Shown here one piece after another: positions 11,171 to 22,732 of a stretch of 64,000 nucleotides of DNA (positions are counted from its first letter, which is position 1; every line of letters begins with the position of its first letter). Position numbers and translations under genes: made by a program. The notes beneath the pieces are model-generated. The model ran no database searches and was not told the DNA's origin. It worked only from the letters and a program-made list of their open reading frames with translations. This stretch comes from Neostapfia colusana (lineage: Eukaryota; Streptophyta; Magnoliopsida; Poales; Poaceae): the NCBI GenBank assembly GCA_030760725.1, contig JASWHV010000011.1, positions 85,971,765 to 86,035,764 on the forward strand, in the 5' to 3' direction.

Positions 11171-14100
11171 TCAATTTAAGCCATGAGGATGCATAACCCC
11201 TATTTCACTACGAATGAAACAAAAATGAGTGAAATCCAAAGGTTTTGTAAAAATATCAGCCAATTGTTGTTCGGTATCGATATGGTGAAGCACAATGTTT
11301 CCTTTTTCAACATTATCACGAAAAAAGTGATACATAATGTCAATGTGCTTAGTTAGAGTGTTTCACGGGGTTTTTAGCAATACAAATTGCACTAGTGTTA
11401 TCACAAAACAGTGGAACACTATCTAAATCAACCCCATAGTCCTTAAGTGTTTGAACAATCCAAAGAATTTGTGAGCAAGCACTAGCCGCAGCTACATATT
11501 CAGATTCGGCCGTGGATTGTGCAACTGAACTTTGTTTTCTAGAGGACCAAGCAACAAGTGAATTACCAAGAAAATGACAAGCACCCGAAGTACTTTACCT
11601 ATCAATCCTACAACTCCCAAAATCAGCATCCGAAAAAGCTTTCAAAGAAACGGTTGAGGAAGAAGGAAGAAAAATGCCAAATTCTTGAGTTCCATGTAGG
11701 TACCTGAGAATCCTTTTGATGGCTTGGCGATGTGAAGCACGTGGAGAAGCTTGAAAACGTGCACAAAGACATACGCTGAATTGTATTTCCGGTCTTGACG
11801 CCGTGAGATACAAAAGTGATCCAATCATACTTCTATATTCTTTTTTATCGACCGGGTCACCATCTTCGTCAAGTTCAAGTGTTGTTGCTGTTCCATTGGT
11901 GTCCGAAGAGGCTTGCATTTGTCCATGTTGAAGCGCTTAAGAAAGTCCTTTGTATACTTAGTTTGATGCACAAAAGTTCCTTCTTTTGTTTGCTTGATTT
12001 GCAGCCCCAAAAAGTATGTGAGTTCTCCCATCATACTCATCTCAAATTCTGAACTCATCATAGCTGAAAACTTGGACACGAGATCATGAGAAGCACAACC
12101 AAAGATAATATCATCCACATACACTTGAACGAATAATGAGTCATTGCCATGCTTAAGTACAAAAAGAGTTTTATCAACCTTGCCCATGGTAAACCCCTTT
12201 TTAAGTAAGAATGTTTTTAACCTATCATACCATGCTCTAGGGGCTTGTTTTAGACCGTACAAGGCTTTGGACAGTTTGTAAACATGATTAGGAAAATTTG
12301 GATTTTCAAAACCCGGTTGCTGCTTAACATAAACCTCCTCCTCTATGTAGCCATTAAGAAAAGCACTTTTAACATCCATTTGATATAACTTGAAACATTT
12401 AGATGCAGCAAATGCTAATAAAATTCTTATAACTTCTAATCTAGCAACAGGAGCAAATGTTTCATCAAAATCTAGACCTTCAATTTGAGTGAAACCTTGA
12501 GCAACCAACCTAGCTTTTTTCCTAACCACAACCCCATCCTCACTTTGCTTATTTTTAAATACCCATTTAGTTCCAATTAATGTGTGACCTTGAGGTGGAG
12601 GTACAAATTTCCAAACATTATTTCTTTCAAAATTTTCTAACTCTTCTTGCATGGCATTAATCCAAGATTCATTAGTAAGTGTGTGTGATATATCCTTGGG
12701 TTCAAAAGAAGCAACAAAAGCAGAATGAGCATGAGAGTTTAGATCGCAAAACCTGGACCGAGTGACTCGTTCATGCAAGCTTCCAATGATTTGTTGTGGA
12801 GGATGACTTTTGAGTACTCGGAGGGGAGTAGACACTTCACAAGCACCTTCTTCTTCATGTTCGGACCTTTGATTAGGAGAGCTTGTTGATTGAGGAAGGT
12901 CCGAACCAGCAGTGGTGACTTTTGGTGCTGGTTGTGGTGCAAAATCAGCAGCTTGATCGTTATTTACTTCCGAGTTTTCGGGCAGCAGCACCACTTCTTC
13001 ATCTTCTTCAATAAAAATACTCTCCCCCTGCGGATATGGATCCGGACCTGCAATATCGAAGCTAGTACTTGGGCTAGCTTCATCAAAAGAAACCTCGCAA
13101 GTCTCCACAATTTTGTTAGTGTCAAGTAAAAGCACACGGTAGCCTCTAGTATGAGATGGATAACCAAGAAACATGCCATCAACAGATCTAGCTTCAAATT
13201 TATCAAGATTACCATGTTTCTTAACAAAGCATTTGCAACCAAAAACCCTAAAGTGTGTAACACTAGGCCTATGTCCAAACTGGAGCTCATATGGGATTTT
13301 TCCATGCTTAGCACGCAAGAAAACACGATTTGAGACATAACAAGCGGTTGCAATTGCATCAGCCCAAAATTTCCTAGGAGTTTGATATTCATCAAGCATA
13401 GTCCTAGCCATCTCAACTAAGGTCCTGTTCTTTCTTTCTACGACACCATTTTGTTGTGGTACATAGGGTGAAGAGTATTGATGATCTATTCCATTTTCAG
13501 CACAAAAGTGATCAAAGGATTGGTTTTTAAATTCAGTTCCGTTATCACTTCTAATTGCTTTTAATGATCCTGGGTGATCAATAGATAATCTAAGAAATAA
13601 AGTTCTAAAATGACTAAAAGCTTCATTCTTAGATGCCATAAAATAAACCCAAGAATATCTGGAATAATCATCAACAATCACAAGCACATACCATTTACCT
13701 CCGAAGGATTGAACACGTGCCAGACCTACTGTGTCAAGATGTAAAAGTTGTCCTGGTTCAGCTGTCATGGTCATTGTGAGAGGAGCATGTGAACCTGCAA
13801 CAAACTTAGCATGTCTACAAGAAGAGCACACAATATCATTGTCCTTTTTAAGCTTCGGCAGCCCACGTATGCGATCGAGAGCACTAACACGAGTGAGATG
13901 ATCAAAGCCTATGTGACCAAGTCTACGATGCCAAAAATATAGATCCTTTGTATCATTAGCAACTAGACACCGATGTTTAGAAGTTGACAAATCAAAATCA
14001 GCTTTAAAAACTCTTCCAAACCTAGACATGTTAAACAAAAGCTCACCTTTTGAATCTACAACCTTGCAGCAATTTTTAGCAAAGCTAACCTCTAGATTTT

Positions 14101-14824
14101 CATCTAGCAATTGTGAAACCGAAAGCAAGTTGTATTTCAAATTTTTAACAAGTGCCACATCTTTCAAAGTGTAGAGATTGTTTACTCTAACCGAACCTTT
14201 AGCAATTATGGGAGTAGAAGAGTTATCGGCGAAAGTAACATTTTCTACACGTGACACAAAAGAGAGAGAGGAGAACCATTCTTTGTTACCGGTCATGTGG
14301 CGTGAGCAACCTGAATCCACAATCCAAATGTTCTTCTTCCTCAAACGTGAAACCTACACAGAAGCACAATACGTCGATGACTCAATACTGGGGTTAGTTA
14401 AAAGACTTTTAGGAATCCAGTACTGAGTCACACGACGTCCAGCAGGAATAACACGCGAAAGCTGAGAAGGTACAGCAGGTTTATGAGCCAAACATCGAAA
14501 ATCTTTGTTCCCAACTACTGACTTAGAAGATGTGTTATATGTAGCACAAAAAACAGTAGGTCTGGGAGCAAGTTTTTGACTCATTACAGCAGGTTGCAAG
14601 CTCCGAACATTCGGTCTAGCAGATTTTGCTTGGTTGTTATGTGATCTAGCAAGTATTCTTTGTTTCTTATCGTGTTTAGCTAGTCTATAACAAAAATTCA
14701 TGACATGACCATCTCTACCATAGTAGGTACAATGAAAAATAACCTTATTATCATGTCTAGATGAGCAAGCAACACGTTTATTAGAACCCGAATGGGACAG
14801 TACTCCTGCAGATTTGAAAATCAC
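11171..14824 (-). pseudogene. pol: CopII pol: protease, integrase, RT, RNase H (broken)
   Basis: From 14824 the frame starts with a second zinc-knuckle-like CTYYGRDGHVMNFC segment and is stopped by TAG at 14354-14356. It resumes with the protease motif IWIVDSGCSRHMTG near 14330. The GAG-pre-integrase HHCC block (WHRRLGHIGFDHL) lies near 13930, then the integrase DDE core (LDTVG near 13735, SDNGTEF near 13545, QQNGVVERKNR near 13455). RT follows (KSAFLNGYIEEEVYV near 12350, VQVYVDDIIFG near 12110). A frameshift near 11880-11900 leads to the RNase H frame 11918-11595 (DADFGSC). A TAA follows at 11595-11597, then a further frameshift near 11345, and the end ADIFTKPLD (near 11240). The natural stop is at 11171-11173. 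Confidence 0.9.
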
Positions 14825-16614
14825 CTCTTTTGTCTAGGAGCTGTTTGAATCAAACCGCTTCCTAATGACTTTACAACTTTAGGTGGGTGTGCCTTAGCAT
14901 GAGCATGAGAATTAAAACCTAAACCAGTTTTATCATTACAAGACTTGGAAGAATTCAGCAGCAAGTTTAGGTTCTTATTTGCATTAGAAAACCGATCTAG
15001 TGTCCTATGCATGTCATCAAGTTTATTGGACAGATCAAAGCAGTTTTCACATGAAGTTTTTCCTTTTAGTTTGCAATTTTAACAATATTTAACTTCATGC
15101 ACACGTAAAGCATTGTTCAAAATAGAAATATCATTCATAGCATCATTTGGTTTCTTATTCAGATCATCACATGAAGAACAATGCAAATCAATTGTAGAAC
15201 AACAAGCATCTTTCAAATTTTTATCATTAAGTGCAGCAAGCTCTTTGTTCTTTTCAATTTCAAGTTCAAGTTTATCAAGTGTAGATGCGTGTGCACTTCT
15301 TAAAGAGGATAATTGTTCATAAATCAAATCACATGAGGAACAAGAATCATCACTAGGAATCAAAGTTTTTAAACGATTAATTTCAGATTCTAGTGATTTA
15401 ATTTTAACAGCATTGTTCCTAAGTTTTTTATCCTTTTTCTTTAATATAACAGTGGCACGAGAAATAGCATCACACATTTCTTCGCAAGTGGGACATACGT
15501 CTTCATCGTCGCTGTTGTGTTCTGCCTCCTCGGAGCTTGAACTTGACTTGCTCGTCATGCAGCACATATTTGCCATAGCTTCTTCATCTTCATCACTACC
15601 GGTGTCCACATCACTTGAGCCAAAATCTTGAAGTGCAGATATCATACTATGCACTATGTTGCGCATTGATAAATCTTTCTTCTTCTTATTCTTTGCAAAC
15701 GATTTCTTCGGCCTTGTTTGCTTTTCTTCACGTGAAGTCGGACCTGAAAGGTTAGGGCACTCCGTACGAAAATGTCCTGTCTTACCACATTCAAAACATC
15801 GTTGAGGTCCGGAGCTTCCTCTCCTTCTAGTTCTCACATTTTGCAATACTTTTGAGAACCGAGTAGACATGAGTGCAAGCTCCTCCTTTGGAAACTCTTC
15901 AATCTGTTCAAGGGTTAGAGAGGACAGCAAAGAGAATGCACCACTAGATGATGATTGACTAGAACTAGACATGTCACGTTGTGAAACAAATGCAATAGAC
16001 TTGTTGGGGTTTTTACGTGAGATGATGTCAATTTCATGAGTTTTCAATTTAGAATAAAGCACGTCTAAAGTAAGAGAACTCATGACAGTAGATTCACGAA
16101 TAGATGTAACTTTTATCTCCCAAATTGACATATCTAATGCTCCTAACAATTTTCTAGCATTTTCAGCATCTGAAAAGTTAACATTGACACTACGCAAGTT
16201 GCTGAGAATTTTATTAAAGCGAGCAAAAAGGTCGTCGATTGACTCACCGGGTTGCATCTCAAAACGCATGTATTCTTTCTTGAACATATCTTGCCTTACC
16301 TCCTTGATCGTATTGGATCCTTCATGGTAGTCACAAAGAGCTTTCCAAACATCATATGCAGATCGGAAGTGTGCAACACGGTCGAAGTCTCTTTGAGTCA
16401 ATCCTTGGATGATCAAGTTGCGAGCCTTGTTGTTGTTGTCAACATCTCTCATGTTTGCAGCCGTAACTTGATCGTTGGGTGGTACATCGAAGTTCCGGTA
16501 GACCTTTTCCCATATGGCGAAGCCTTGCGCCTGTATGTAGGCCTCCATCCGCGCCTTCCAAACCTGAAAATCGATGCCATTGAACACACAAGGTTTTGCA
16601 GAGTACTTCTCCAT
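14821..16614 (-). pseudogene. gag: CopII gag, Sirevirus type with coiled-coil tail
   Basis: The start at 16614 lies about 45 bp downstream of the PBS and opens with the copia gag signature NGIDFQVWKARMEAYI. The UBN2-type gag domain spans about residues 10-230, and a CCHC knuckle (CFECGKTGHFRTEC) lies near residue 280. A long acidic, then coiled-coil tail with Cys pairs (CPTCEEMC, CSSCDL, CSSCDD) follows. An in-frame TAA at 15079-15081 ends the 511-codon open stretch. The same frame continues to a stop at 14821, after which pol is in another frame. Gag would assemble the cytoplasmic particle; the extended coiled coil is typical of Sireviruses. Confidence 0.88.
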
Positions 16615-16658
16615 GATGGTTAGTCAATACACGTGCAAATCACAAAGATTAGAGCACC

Positions 16659-16673
16659 TTGGCTCTGATACCA
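16659..16673 (-). promoter_or_regulatory. CopII primer binding site (tRNA-iMet)
   Basis: TGGTATCAGAGCCAA on the minus strand, two bases from the 5' LTR end (CCTACA). Confidence 0.9.
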
Positions 16674-16675
16674 AT

Positions 16676-18298
16676 TGTAGGATCGAAGAGCACGTGAAAA
16701 TCTACCAGAGGGGGGTGAATGGTAGATTAAAACTTTTCACAGCGGAAGCAACAAAAACCCCTCAGCAAAAAATCAATCGGTTAAAGAAACCGTGTGTGCA
16801 AGTGTTTTCAAAAGTGTTCAACTGTGACAAATCAAGTAGAGAGGTAGATAATCAAGTCACGGATCTAATGCAACAAGAATCACTTGAAAACACGAAGTAA
16901 AACTTGAGATACGATCAAAACATTAAACGAAGATCAATCTGTTCTACCCGATATAAAACAGATCTGCAACGCTGCAAAGAAACTCGTGTATCTCAAAAAC
17001 TACAGATCCGAAACTCGTGAAAATTTCACATATGATAGATAATTGAGTTGTTAAGACAACCCAAAAAGAATCACATCAATCGGATCTGTAAAACTCGAGT
17101 TATGAACGAAACACCGAAGCAACGTCGGTCTGTCCAGAAACTCGGCGAGAAAGACTTGACGAAAAACAAGTCGGACGAACAAGGCACAAAAGTTCCTCGA
17201 AAGTATGAACTTTATTCAATAGAAACACAATAGGAACAGCCCAAAGTTCTCTCCCACGAGAGCTCTGGCCTCCCTTGCTTTTATAGCCAGCCCTCAGGCT
17301 AAACAATCCAATCTAGAACTCCTACTCCTAATTGGACTCGTATCCTAACTTACCATAACTGCTCAGGACTCTCCTATTCGCAGATAGAAGCAATCGTGAG
17401 ACTTCCAAACACCTTAGGAACGTCCTAAACATTCCTAAAACAACTCAACTTCGTGCCTAGCATGAAATTCTATCATAACCAACTCAAATCTTCCATATTT
17501 GAGCCATATCCGACTCAGCCTCAGCCTGAGTACGCAATCCAGCCGGTTGGACCTTTCCGACCAATTCTTTACGTCCACTTCTCTTCATCATGCCTTAGAA
17601 CAATGTTGCCACGTCCATGCACTCCTTGCATACGTGCAAACACCTTCCAACAACGTACACGCAACCTTCAAATGCACTGCCCTTGATCCAAACATGCTGC
17701 GCGACCTCCCGATCAACTCAACCACAGCTCCTCCCGAACTTGGTTGTTGGAACCTCATCTCCTCCTTGAGACTAGTCCAAGGATCCCGTCACCAGCCATG
17801 TCTTGAACTCAAGCAACACCTGCACATGAATAAACAACCAATTCTTCCGAGCACAAGTCCTCGACTTGACTCACGTTAGTTCGAAAACCACAACACCTTA
17901 CATGAGCACGTCACATAAGCATGTTGCAAACCATATCAAATGATAACAGCCATAACCACCAAAACACACCAAAAACTTAGCAAATTAATACTAAGCAAAC
18001 CTTCCCATAAAGCAAGTTTGAAACATTGCGAGTTAAAAGCAAAAACAAGACGCTGCAGTTCTACGAGTTGAACTTCACGGGAGCTCCCTAAAAACAAGCT
18101 CCGGACCTCACAGAAGCTCTTCGGACCTTGCAGGAGCTCTCCGGACCTTGCGTCGGACCTTGCCAACACTTGGCGGACCTAACAAAGAACTTGTCGGACC
18201 TTGTCACAGAAGAATGTTTTGGCAATATTTAAAACTTTGAATGTTAATGCTAACTTTTATCCTAATTGCCAATGTATTCAGCACACATACGTCTCACA
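16676..18298 (-). repeat. CopII 5' LTR
   Basis: Partner of 8561-10185. TATA lies at about 17273-17285 on the minus strand. The U3 CTCCGGACCT repeats are at about 18080-18205. It ends CTCACA and is followed by the CCACC duplication. Confidence 0.93.
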
Positions 18299-18303
18299 CC
18301 ACC

Positions 18304-18545
18304 AACTGGCACCTACCTTTCATGTGACATCCAGTTGCGGAGACATTCCATGGCTTCATGTCCAGGAACCTCTCGCTGGTGCCGATGTGCACAGTGACCT
18401 CGCAGCTTTCGGTGCCATGCTCCACGAACTCATGACCCACGTACTCCGGACGGTCTGGAATATCGAGTCGGGCCGTGGCGGCATAGAGCACCTTGGGGAA
18501 GTCATCTTCGTTGATGCAGAAGGTGGTGATACGGTCGTCGGCCAT
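18304..18545 (-). pseudogene. GypIII first ORF, orf0-like, split by CopII
   Basis: A minus-strand frame opens with methionine at 18545, about 140 bp downstream of the GypIII PBS. It is open to the CopII insertion and continues in frame in 8533-8555 on the other side, where GypI cuts it again. About 89 codons are visible. Blocks such as FPKVLYAATARLD and CEVTVHIGTS resemble uncharacterised proteins I associate with an extra ORF upstream of gag in some grass Ty3/gypsy elements (orf0 of the RIRE3/RIRE8 type, from memory). No known domain or function. It could alternatively be the N-terminal part of an unusual gag, but no gag motif is visible in what remains. Confidence 0.6.
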
Positions 18546-18684
18546 CTGGCTTAGAACAGGGCAAAAGGATTAGATGAGAGCAAAACCTATCACCAAGGCT
18601 CTATGGTCCAGGTATCCTATAGGCCAACTATTTTACTGTCTCCTACGGTCACTCAAGTACTAGGGTAAGCATCCTACAGCCAAG
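18546..18684 (-). other. GypIII leader between PBS and ORF
   Basis: Short untranslated leader; no further motif seen. Confidence 0.6.
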
Positions 18685-18685
18685 T

Positions 18686-18700
18686 ATGGCTCTGATACCA
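18686..18700 (-). promoter_or_regulatory. GypIII primer binding site (tRNA-iMet)
   Basis: TGGTATCAGAGCCAT on the minus strand, two bases from the LTR end (GGGACGCTTCA). This fixes the LTR border at 18703. Confidence 0.88.
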
Positions 18701-18999
18701 CTTGAAGCGTCCCAACCCATAAGATCGGAACTAAACATGTAATATTGTGCCAGAAACAGAGTTTGGTACATAATATTACAACACAAGTGGAACCACAACC
18801 ATACAGAGCTTTATTACAACGGCATACACTTTAGTACAACAATAATAAAGACTAACATAAGGATGACTAATGAAAGATAAACATGGACGACTAGCTCCTC
18901 CTCGTACATGGTTCCACGGTAACACCTTGGGTGTGGATGCGACCCTACTCGAAATCCTACGGGTTGAAGTCAGGGTCCTCTGAAGATATCAGAAATAGT

Positions 19000-19022
19000 T
19001 GAGTACAAAAGTACTCAGCAAG
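19000..19022 (-). other. GypIII leader hairpin
   Basis: TGAGTAC, loop AAAA, GTACTCA, then GCAAG. It has the same stem as GypI with a shorter loop, 298 bp from the LTR end. Confidence 0.6.
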
Positions 19023-20424
19023 CTCCACCTCGCCCTTTGGGAGGGGAATGAAACAAACATAGATGCAATGCACAACATTAAGAGTGATGCAACCTAATGC
19101 AACTAAATGCAACCAAATACCCCATCCAGAGACATATCTCACCTCATTCTCACAACAGGTGGCTTCCTAGTTGTTAGGACCACACCATAACCTATCCTAT
19201 GCTGAGGACACGGCCGTCCGAACGGATTCTACACTCTGCAGAGGTTGTACGCTGTACCCACATGCACGGACCATCAAAGACAACCCGTCATAACCGACAC
19301 CCAGTCGAAACATCACCCAGACCAGTCGTCCCAACCCAGTGTCATGACTTATCTCAATATCATCTCAATTTTCACTCATAAATGCATATCTCTCTCTCTC
19401 CACCGTGGACGACTGTCGGGCTAGCCACTGGGGTTAGGCTAAGCCCCGCCCATAAAGGGTCATGTGGTCGTACTGATGAAAGTTAGGTGAGATGTCAAAA
19501 CAACTTGGTCCTTAAGGCTCACCAGGGCAGCCCCCATACTCAAACCACGAGCCTATCATCTTGATAGTACTCGTTGTAAGTATACCACCACGGTAGCGCT
19601 TACACCAATACTAACCCTTATGCCCCGGTCTCAACTCATGCTCTCCCCAACCGTGCAACATAAACAGTGCAACATCATCATGCATAATCTCATCATATCA
19701 ATATGCTGCAAAATGAGAAACTCATATGTTTACACTCTATCACTCGAATAACTCATGCTCAACAATGCAAAGGCCTAATCTACTGGCCACAATGGATGAA
19801 CCTCACATAGGAGCAATATGATCAAAAAGGGGCTGATGGAACTTGCCTTCGCTACCGTCTGCAGCGTCGTGCTCTTGGTCACTTGGCTCCCCTAGGTTCT
19901 CTTCCGGCACTGGTTCTACACCGCGCACAAGCAAACATACAAACAAAGCAAATATACATCATTCAGACCTGCTTGCACTAACTATATTATGATATTAGAT
20001 GATTTTTATAAGACGAATCGGATTAAGTGATCTTTGTGTGTGGGTGAGATCTGGTCTAAGGCCAATCAAGGGGTTGCTTAGGGTTGGGCTCAAATCAGCG
20101 AGAGTAAATGGGGGAAGGCTGGCTAGAGAGTAAGAAATCGAACGCCGATGCTATGGCTCACTCGATTAAGCTGCCGATTTTGGGTAGTGGATATAGGAAG
20201 TAGAGCAACTTCATGAAAGGGCGACCATGCCGCGGGGTGGTCGCGGCCAAACTCGAGGAGAGGGAGAAGGGGACGACTTGGGGAGAAGAGTGGAGGTTGG
20301 GATGCTCACCTTGGCCGTGGCTTGGCGGGGCTCGGCAGGGAGGGTTCCTCGTCGGAGATCGGTGTTGGGGGAAGACGTGAACGCCGGTGCTCAATGGGAC
20401 GGGGGAGAAATTGAGCTTCTGAGC

Positions 20425-20437
20425 CCCTTTTATAGAT
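20425..20437 (-). promoter_or_regulatory. GypIII LTR TATA box
   Basis: TCTATAAAAGGGG on the minus strand. TatA3 inserted about 35 bp upstream of it, separating the TATA box from the rest of U3. Confidence 0.6.
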
Positions 20438-20471
20438 GGAGGGGGAAGGGATAGGGATGGAGAAAGGAGAG

Positions 20472-21156
20472 TGTCGGTACCCACGATATGGGGTACCCCC
20501 GCGCACTTGGGAAAATGCCTAAGGGTCTCGCCCTTCTCCGCAGGGAGAGCTCCAAAGGCGCCACGTGTCCAGCGGGGCCGGACCTCCCTCTCCTCAGAGG
20601 AGAGCTCCGGGCCCGCCACATGGCCAGCAGCAGCCGGACCTCCCCCCTCCGCGGGGAAAGCTCCGAAGGCGCCACGTGCCCCGCGGGGCCGGACCTCCCT
20701 CTCCTCAGAGGAGAGCTCCGGGCCTGCCACGTGACCGACAGAAGCCGGACCTCCCCCCTCCGCGGGGAGAGGTACGAAGGCTCCACATGTCCCGAGGGGC
20801 CGGACCTCCCTCTCCTCAGAGGAGAGCTTCGGGCTCGCCACGTGGCCAGCAGGACGGTGCTACCTGCCCCCGCGCGGTAGGCAGCAGGCGTAAAGACGCA
20901 CCATACCTTGCCCGTACGAGGTATTCAAGGCCCGCGCCTTCCCAAGACGCGAAGATGCGGAGCACGCCTCTGTCAGGTGCCGTTGCGCCCAGTCGCATCG
21001 CAGACTGGCGCGCCATGTCAGAACCTGTCAGCCAATAAACACAGCGAGAAGACATCCACTACCACCCCCGCCGTCATTAACCACTACGACTAGCTTGCGG
21101 CATGGGCAGGGCGGCAGAACGAAGACTCGGAAGCCTTCGCTAGAGACAACTACCGA
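20472..21156 (+). repeat. TatA3 5' LTR, first part
   Basis: Begins TGTCGGTACC, the reverse of the LTR ends of TatA1 and TatA2. It contains the U3 G-box array at about 20545-20850, with three 111-bp periods starting near 20560, 20671 and 20782; each period is a pair of about 55-bp units. It ends at the ACCGA target of TatA1. Confidence 0.9.
20545..20850 (+). repeat. TatA3 U3 G-box array (111-bp period of two units)
   Basis: Units alternate GCCACGTG(T/C)CC...GGGGCCGGACCTCCCTCTCC and CCACRTGRCC...AGCCGGACCTCCCCCCTCC, each followed by (A)GAGCTCCG. In this orientation the unit lies in the sense direction of the LTR, opposite to GypI. Confidence 0.82.
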
Positions 21157-22242
21157 TGTCGAAGTGTTCGATCGACACTTCCCCCGGGCCTGCACTAGGC
21201 AGCCCGCGGAGGTTCTTTTTTCGGTGGGGCTAGTCCCTTGCGGAGAGCTTGAGCGTATGGACGAGTTAGTAAGAGCTTGACACGGCGAGTTTTACGTGGT
21301 TCAGGCCGTCGGAGCTTAAAACCCTACGTCCACAGCGAGCTATGGAGCTCGCTGTTTTGCTTGCTGCTCAGAACCGGAGTCCTGAGCTTGAGGATGAGTT
21401 ACAGCTTGGGGGTGAATGGCTAAAGTGCGAATCCTTGCTAACGTCGCCTACCCGAGTCTTTTATAGTCCAAGACTCGGGTGGCTTACAAAGGGGGGCCCG
21501 GGACCCGACAGGTGGTCCCGGGGAGATTGACTGTTATCTACCGTATTTGCAGTTATGCCGGTAGTTGTCTCTAGCGAAGGCTTCTGAGTCTTCGTCTTGC
21601 AGCCCTGCCCATGCCGCATGCTAGTCGTAGTGGATGATGACGGCGGGGGCGGCATGGGATGTCTTGTCACTACGTTTATTGGCTGGCAGGCTCTGACACC
21701 CCGCGCCAGTCTGTGATGCGACTGGGCGCAACGGCACCTGACAGAGGCATGCTCCGCGTCTCCGCGTCTTGGGAAGACGCGGGCCTTGAATGCCTTGTAC
21801 GGGCAAGGTATGGGGCGTCTTTACGCCCGCTGCCTATCGCTCGGGGGCAGGCAGCGCCGTTCTGCTGGCCACGTGGCGGGCTCGGAGCCCCCCTCAGAGG
21901 AGAGGGGGGGTCCGGCCCCGTGGGACACATGGAGCCTTCGGACCTCTCCCCGCAGAGGGGAAGGTTCGGCTTCTGTCGGCCACGTGGCGGGCCCGGAGCT
22001 CCTTTCTGGGGAGAGGGAGGTCCGGCCCCGCCGGATACGTGGCACCTTCGGACCTCTCCCCCGCGGAGGGGGAGGTTCGGCTTCTGTATGCCACATGGCG
22101 GGCCCGGAGCTCTCATCTGAGGAGAGGGAGGTCCGGCCCCGCCGGACACGTGGCGCCTTCGGAGCTCTCCCTGCGGAGAAGGGCGAGTTCCTTAGGCATT
22201 TTCTCCTGTGCGCGGGGGTACCCCATATCGCAGGAACCGACA
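21157..22242 (-). repeat. TatA1 3' LTR
   Basis: TGTCGAAGTG...GGAACCGACA on the plus strand. A TATA (TATAAAAG on the minus strand, 21458-21465) lies in the 9-base loop between perfect 10-bp arms CCCGAGTCTT (21451-21460) and AAGACTCGGG (21470-21479). The G-box array occupies about 21855-22190. Confidence 0.92.
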
Positions 22243-22732
22243 GTGGCCCCCGGGCCCATCTCGGGGGAGATAGTGAGCCCGAGGTGGGACCTCCGTCTCT
22301 TCTGATCCGCGCACTTTCTCTAAGTCCCGCATTGACCGCTGCCGGAGCACGAACTGCCGCGGGATCGTGGGAGCGTGCGCCCACTTGATGGTTGCTTTTA
22401 CTGCGGCGGTTCCCAAGACTGCCACTTCTGCACGTTGCGGCGCTTTCTTCGGGAACCGCCGAAGTGCCTTGCCGGCTTGTCTTCTTAGGAGACTGACTCC
22501 TTGACCCACCGCTTCAGTCGGGCGGCTTGGGTCCACCTGTCATCGGCGCTCGGTCTTGGAGCCGAAGCGGTTGCCGATGTGGCGTATTCGAAGAGTTCCG
22601 AATCGCTTGGAATTGCACCCGGGAAGGTTTTAGAGGGGATCTTACCCATATTGCGGCTTCCCTTCGCACTTCCCAGCGCTTCTTCTTGAACTCTTGTGCC
22701 TTTGCCCTCTTTCCCTTGAGTCCTCCCTCGTC
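22243..22732 (+). other. Region between TatA1 3' LTR and antisense ORF
   Basis: About 490 bp. A G-rich tract next to the LTR (minus strand, about 22243-22275) is the likely PPT. Near 22628 TTTTAGAGGGGATC corresponds to TTTTAAAAGGGGATC in TatA2 and could be a TATA-like element of the antisense ORF. No coding signal seen. Confidence 0.5.

Larger units (their letters stand above)
8561..18298 (-). mobile_element. CopII: Ty1/copia element, Sirevirus-like, complete with TSD
   Basis: Two LTRs of 1625 and 1623 bp (8561-10185 and 16676-18298) flank gag and pol on the minus strand. A perfect CCACC duplication (8556-8560 and 18299-18303) frames the element. Integrase precedes RT, which makes it Ty1/copia. 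A long gag with a C-terminal coiled coil, the integrase block around LDTVGLARVQSFGGKW and several polypurine tracts before the 3' LTR point to the Sirevirus (SIRE/Maximus) lineage. The LTRs differ at about ten sites in their first 250 bases, so this is not a recent insertion. Stops and frameshifts inactivate it. Confidence 0.93.
18703..20471 (-). repeat. GypIII 5' LTR, visible part (interrupted by TatA3)
   Basis: Begins TGAAGCGTCCC on the plus strand. Its other end is not in the window because TatA3 entered at 20472. AATAAA (minus) is at 18810-18815. The leader hairpin is at 19000-19022. A CTCTGCAGAG palindrome at 19234-19243 is shared with the GypI LTR in a similar context (followed by TACCCACA). 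TATA is near 20431. The layout matches GypI, so GypIII is probably a related chromovirus. No gene seen. Confidence 0.82.

Noticed and set aside
18304..18545. Host gene exon
   Set aside because: The frame begins just downstream of a PBS and LTR, without splice signals, and resembles ORFs of grass retroelements.
20545..20850. Possible CRISPR-like regular array
   Set aside because: Direct tandem units without unique spacers, in an LTR of a plant genome.
20158..22388. Long overlapping ORFs on both strands in the Tat LTRs
   Set aside because: Low-complexity Pro/Arg/Gly/Ser translations of GC-rich tandem repeats; open in many frames because the repeats lack stops.
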